A DNA stretch of 64,000 nt from Coriolopsis trogii. Its lineage: Eukaryota; Basidiomycota; Agaricomycetes; Polyporales; Polyporaceae. The notes below the pieces were generated by a model that saw nothing but the letters and a program-made list of their open reading frames with translations, had not been told where the DNA came from and made no database searches. Shown here one piece after another: positions 59,384 to 64,000 of the stretch (positions are counted from its first letter, which is position 1; every line of letters starts with the position of its first letter). Location: positions 558,001-622,000 of the forward strand of contig JAHYIO010000031.1 in NCBI GenBank assembly GCA_020543525.1, written 5' to 3'. The translations under genes and the position numbers were made by a program.

Positions 59384-61557
59384 TCACTCGTCGTCCGAGA
59401 ATGCGCCAGGGACGGAAGTGTACTTCAAGTGGGTGATGCCCTCGCCGCTGTCGTTCGCGTCGAAAAACTCTTCGTCTTCGTCCTCTTCGTCTTCGTCTTC
59501 ATAGTCGTCCTCATCGTCCTCGTCGTCAGAGACGCCAAATATGTCCTGCGGCCCAGCTATGGAGGGTCCCGCAGGCGCGACAACAGGCTGCACGATAAAA
59601 GGGTTCTCATCTGCGCCCTCGGCCTCTTCGCGCTGAACTCGGTTGGCAGCCAGGATGTCCTCGTAGAGCCTCTGTGACATCTTGACGGGGCATGGAGGAA
59701 CGGGGAGGAGGACGGGAGATATGCGAGGACGAATAGGAGTCGCGGGGACCGGGGTGAGGACAGCAGGAACAGGGCCCGCGGCTGCGAGCTCCATGCCCAG
59801 CTCGGCGAGGAGATTGTCGGCTTCGGCCGCGAGGCGTGCATGTTCTTCGGTGGGAGGAATGGCAGGCTGGGAGTGAATTTGAGCATATTGAAACTGGACT
59901 TGAGGCTGGACTTGTGCGGGTTGAAGCTGGACTTGAGCAGGATGCTGGACATGTACAAATTGCTGGACTTGAACGGGCGCAGTGAGACCGGCGTCGGAGG
60001 CGTCGTACCATACCTCGTCGTCGTCATCATCCATGCTGATCTCAGGAGCAACAGCCTCCTCGAAGTGCGGGATGCGTCCTTCATACTGCGCTACGCACTC
60101 AAGGCACTCGACTACCTCTGGAGTGGTTTCCCGCCAGCTCATCAGGCTCGCTGCCGAGGACGACATGCTGATGGTGTGCATCGAAGACGATGGGGTGAAG
60201 AAGTTCATGTCGTCGTCCTAATGGCAAGAGTCAGAATATACGCAAGTGGCCGAGGCGGTAGACTACTCACCTCGTCGTCAACCTCTATGGGAACCTCGAG
60301 GCCGACAGCCTGTTTCTGAGTCAGTTCGGCGAAGACAAGAGAATTTTCCATCCAGGCTCACCTCGAGGACTTCAGCGGGGAGTCCACGTCGCAGAACCTG
60401 ATAGGCAGCATCCACGAGAGAGTTGGCATTCCCTTCCACCGCACGGAGGCGTTTACTGAAGTCCGGCGCGATGGGCAAGCGATGCTCGCGTGGAGCTGAC
60501 CTGAGCGACTTGGAACGACCGGTCTCGAAACTCGGTCGGTACGGGTCTCCGCCGTTACGGGCAATCTTCCATCCCCGACGCAGCGGTCCTCCGTTGAGGA
60601 TAGCACGCCCGTCGTTGCGAGACTTGAGAAGGCCCTTGATCTTGGTGGCAGGGAGGATGCAGCGAGGAATGATCTGCTCCTTGCCCTTCTTGGTACGGGG
60701 GCGTCGTGGAGGGGAACTGGACTGCGTAGCCGCAATGGACGAGGTCGCGATTTGCTGGGATTGCTGCATATGCTGAGGAATGAATTGGGCTTGCTGCGGC
60801 GGTGCGGCGGTGACGATCTCTGGGAATGTATACACAAAGTCGTAGCGCTCGGATTCTGGCTGAGGGACAATGGGGATCTTAGACATGCGCTTCCTGAAAT
60901 CCTTGAGCTCCTGGGCAGCACAGCCAGATCAATACCTGTGCGGAGCGAAAGAAAGTAGAGATAGCCACCTTGGCGAGCTTGGACTCGCGATGTATCCGTC
61001 TTCGGGGCTTGACGGGGCTGTTGAGGTTCAACTTGGCGATGCGCTGGCGAATCTAATACTCACGTTGAGCACAGTGCAAGGAGAGAAGAGCATATAAGAC
61101 ATACCGCAGGGTCTACCTCGATGTCGACCTTGATCCTCTTCGTCTTCGTCTTTGGGGACTGGGACACCATGTCAGGTGCTCTGAGGGTAGGCTGCACCTC
61201 GTCGTCGTCATCGTCAAGAACGTCGGCCTTGCGTCTACCCGTAAGAACTCGGGGCAGACTGAAGTTGTCGACGGCCTGCTCTTGACTTGTACGGCGGGGG
61301 AGAATCGCCTTGGGACGAGGCTGGGGCTGCTTGCGCGGGGGCTTCCCGACACGAGAAGGATCCGTCAAGACGGCGCGACGGAGATCCTTGCCCTTGCCCT
61401 TGCTGGGGGCGTTCGTGTCGACGCGCGAGAGCGGGAGCCTGATCTCCTCGACACGCGCGGGCGTGTCTGGCGGCTTCGCGGTGTGGCGACTAGCAGCCCG
61501 GTGCGCCCGCTCGGGCATGGACGCACCAGGAAGATTGAGCTTGCGGTATCTGTGCAT
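59384..61557 (-). CDS. Conserved hypothetical low-complexity protein, 652 aa
   Basis: Five exons, 61557-61105, 61052-60969, 60910-60362, 60309-60271 and 60217-59384, join in frame to 652 aa. Every intron is phase 0. The N terminus MHRYRKLNLPGAS is basic, with DDDDDE patches and KTKTKRIKV. The middle has IRQRIAKLNLNSPVKPRRR, KGKEQIIPRCILPATKIKGL and GRAILNGGPLRRGWKIARNG. The C-terminal exon is rich in Gln/Val/Pro (VQVQ...PAQVQ) and ends in a long acidic tract and VPGAFSDDE. Basic and acidic blocks suggest a nuclear, possibly chromatin- or RNA-associated protein; this is inference. The MHRYRKLN start is chosen over upstream in-frame Mets because those lie in leader-like sequence. Not recognised as a named family. 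Confidence 0.7.
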
Positions 61558-62899
61558 GGTGCTTGTGTAGAGACGAGTGTAGACGAGTGTTGACTGTGAG
61601 GACGTGTAGGCCGTGAGGGCGCGAAGGAGATGGTGGAACGAAGGAAAGAGAGAGTGCGAAGACAGGCAGCTGCACTCGGGCAGGCGCATGGCTGACATCC
61701 CGATCTGGTCTGGGGGATGTGACGGCCAACCTCACTGTGAAGGGCTCACGCCAAACCAGTCCCGAATAGTACATGCCACCCTGCGCCATGTCACATTGTG
61801 CGGGTTGCGCCACCAGCACCTCCGCCAACCGCAGATGTTCACAAGTCAAGTTCAAGAGGAGAGCATATATTCAGGGGGACGTGATTTGTCGGCCAGCGCA
61901 GCCTGTAGAACATGGTGGAGAGGAAGCGCAAGAGCATGCTTCAACAGAACAGCCCAGAGGACCGGCTGTCATCAGCACAAGCATCTGCAAGTCAACGCAT
62001 CGAGCAGGCCGAGTCCGTATCACCTCCGAGATGCAACAGGTCAAGTCAGTCCAACGAAGTCCATGAAGGAAAGGCTGTTGGTCCAAGCCTCCACATCATA
62101 CTCCGCCAGTCATGAACAGCGTTCCGCCACCCGTCTTCTGCCAAGCCGAGCATGCCACTCACACTCTCCGCCAAAACAGAAAACAGAAAGTTCTCGCCTC
62201 AGCATAACAATCGCACTCATATGAACATTCAGCTTGTCTCCGTGGCAAGTGTTGTTACTAGAGATGAGCGAGATCTCCCTGCGGGAGCCAGATCCAGAGC
62301 GGTCGAGGGGGGTACTACACCGCCAAAGGGAAGAAAATTGCGACAATGGAGCGCATGCCAATGTGTCGAATTTGCTGTGCGCCCTGCGTCGACAGGGAGT
62401 CCTTAGAGAGAGACTCGAGCGAGGAGTACAGCAGTGTTCCCGTGAAAGTTGGGACGTCGACGGGGTGATAGTTCGAGTCTCCACGGTTGTTTGCTATACG
62501 CCTTCCTCGCCGTCCTCCACCAAAGGAGTCGAGGCGCGGAAATTCCACTTGCGAGGCCTAATAACGTTCTCAAGAGTTGTCCTTGCCCAGGAGACGAAGA
62601 GCGTCGCTATAGTCCAGACTATTGATCCTTTTCCCTGTTTGAGCCAAGCTTGCCCTGAGTATCGTCTCGCGAACTGTGAACGAAGCGAGACTCAACAAAG
62701 GGCAGGTTACGATGAACCTTTGCCCAAATTTGAGCCAGTGGCTCATTTGCACAATCTCCGCATTGGAGACAACAAAGCGACAATCATGGTCAATCTCAAA
62801 ACGCGAAACTGGCCTTTATCTTCCTCGGCCGCTGGAGAGTTATATCTTGCTGCACTCACCTGTTGTCTTGAATCTCATACCTCCGCCTGACAAGCGAAC
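61558..62899. other. Intergenic, no supported gene
   Basis: Only short ORFs; the longest (plus 62234-62890) has no domain. The interval separates the divergent 652-aa gene (-) and BTB copy 3 (+). Confidence 0.4.
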
Positions 62900-64000
62900 A
62901 TGTCTGCCTCTCGTAGCACTCCGGTCTCGCCGTCGAGCCCATACATGAAGCAGTCGGACTCACCCCAACAACGAACCCCTAAACGCGTGAGTGCAAGCGA
63001 ATTTCAAGTAGGCGGTCGACTCACCTTGACTGCGCACCCTTCTAGCCTCGGCCTGATTCTAACGACGACCCTACGGGTACGCCACCGAAACGCGCACATA
63101 CTAAAGCCGAACAGCGTTCCCCGGGCAGCAGTCGGGATCGCGATGTCAGCCCCGATCCGAAGGCGGGCCACATGAAGAAGGGCCATAACAACTCCAAACC
63201 CCGGTGTTCTGGTACGAAGACGGCAGTGTCAGAGTGAAGGTCGAGAACAGGTTGTACCAGCTCCACATAACGCACCTTCTCACCCACTGCGGTATCTTCG
63301 ACGACATCAAAGTTTTCATCCTTGCCGCGGAGCGTGCTGCCAGCGCGAGTCGCCGGCGGTGGGGCGCATGGCTCTGGTCTCGCTCATCCTCCGACCCCCA
63401 ACGTCCAGTAGTGGAGCTTGTGAACATCAACGCCGAAGATTTCGAACACTTCGAGGTTATCCAGAAGCTGTGAGTAGACTATCATCGCGCGAGATCGACA
63501 TGAAGACTTATAATATACCAGGGAGTATATCAACGACATTTTTTTGCCTGAGCCGCTCGCACATTCTCTCATCCGCGCCTCGTACCTCCTCGATTGCCAT
63601 AGGGTCTTCGACCTCGCCTCGCGCTCCCTACGCGCATACTGGAATGTTGCTTGCCCGCCCTCTCCGACCTCCGCCACGCGACGCTACCAAGACGCCATCA
63701 AGACGGTGAACCTGGCACGCACCTATGCCCTTCCTTCCGTGCTCAAGCCCGCGCTCTACATGCTGATGGTCGACCCTGCCTTCTGGGACGCGTTGCGCAC
63801 CAACGCGGACGCCGTCGAGCTCGGAAAATTCGATCTCATGCGCGTGGTGTACGCCCAGTATAAGCTGAAACAGGCGTACATGCGGTACATCGCCGATCCT
63901 GCGATGGGATGGGAGAACGACCCGCGACCGCAGGGGCGCAGCCCCGAGGTGCCAGCTGCTCGCGTGTTCGAGGACTGGCAAAGCGAGCTAGTGGGAGGCG
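62900..64000 (+). CDS. BTB/POZ-like protein, tandem copy 3 (partial, apparent frameshift)
   Basis: Start MSASRSTPVSPSSPYMKQSD...TPKR, a GTGAGT donor, then PRPDSNDDPTGTPPKRAHTK. The core FWYEDGSVRVKVENRLYQL, HLLTHCGIF and DFEHFEVIQKL is joined by a phase-2 intron to EYINDIFLPEPLAHSLIRAS, YLLDCHRVFDLASRSL, YQDAIKTVNLARTYALPSVL and KFDLMRVVYAQYKLKQAYMR. It runs off the window end. Between KAGHMKKG and FWYED (about 63180-63210) the frame changes by one base. A TAA lies in the core frame just upstream and no AG acceptor follows it, so splicing cannot repair it. It is a pseudogene, a sequencing error or an unusual junction. Confidence 0.55.

Overview
The window looks like nuclear DNA of a wood-decay basidiomycete (Agaricomycetes, most like Polyporales). 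Genes are split by many 50-60 bp GT-AG introns. The recognisable families are typical of this group: a class II ligninolytic peroxidase, CFEM and GH79 secreted proteins, a GtaA-type glutaminase, DUF6533 seven-helix proteins, F-box and BTB families, and a HET-domain protein. I assembled gene models by hand from ORFs, splice signals and frame continuity. Where the exon lengths sum to an intact frame I say so.

Layout. 1.4-7.3 kb holds a peroxisomal acyl-CoA oxidase (+) convergent with an Nha1-type Na+/H+ antiporter (-). 7.5-8.5 kb is a non-autonomous TIR element with a smaller TIR element nested in it. 9.7-11.8 kb holds an acidic coiled protein, a tRNA-derived SINE with 13-bp target duplications, and a 20-bp palindrome. 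11.9-19.0 kb holds a CFEM/GPI protein, an intact F-box gene, a DUF6533 gene and a decayed F-box gene. 19.8-25.1 kb holds a HAM1-like protein (+) and a GH79 glycosidase (-).

26.4-30.6 kb is an inverted copy of the DUF6533 + F-box cassette. It carries a near-perfect 424-bp inverted repeat and a partial tandem duplication of the DUF6533 promoter and first exon. 33-41.1 kb holds membrane-protein remnants, a large GtaA-type glutaminase and a peroxidase with all versatile-peroxidase active-site residues (all -). 44.7-50.8 kb holds a multi-pass membrane protein and a pair of paralogues with a possible XPA-C-like core. 52.2-64 kb holds a HET-domain gene, three tandem BTB paralogues (the last runs off the window and carries an apparent frameshift) and a conserved 652-aa low-complexity protein.

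Secreted and metabolic genes (peroxidase, GH79, glutaminase, acyl-CoA oxidase, antiporter) fit a saprotroph. The rest is an accessory region shaped by duplication, decay and transposition. No CRISPR, rRNA or canonical functional tRNA is visible. The best 'undescribed' signals are the nested TIR elements, the SINE, the outward-facing promoter palindrome and a 5-nt microexon in the antiporter gene.
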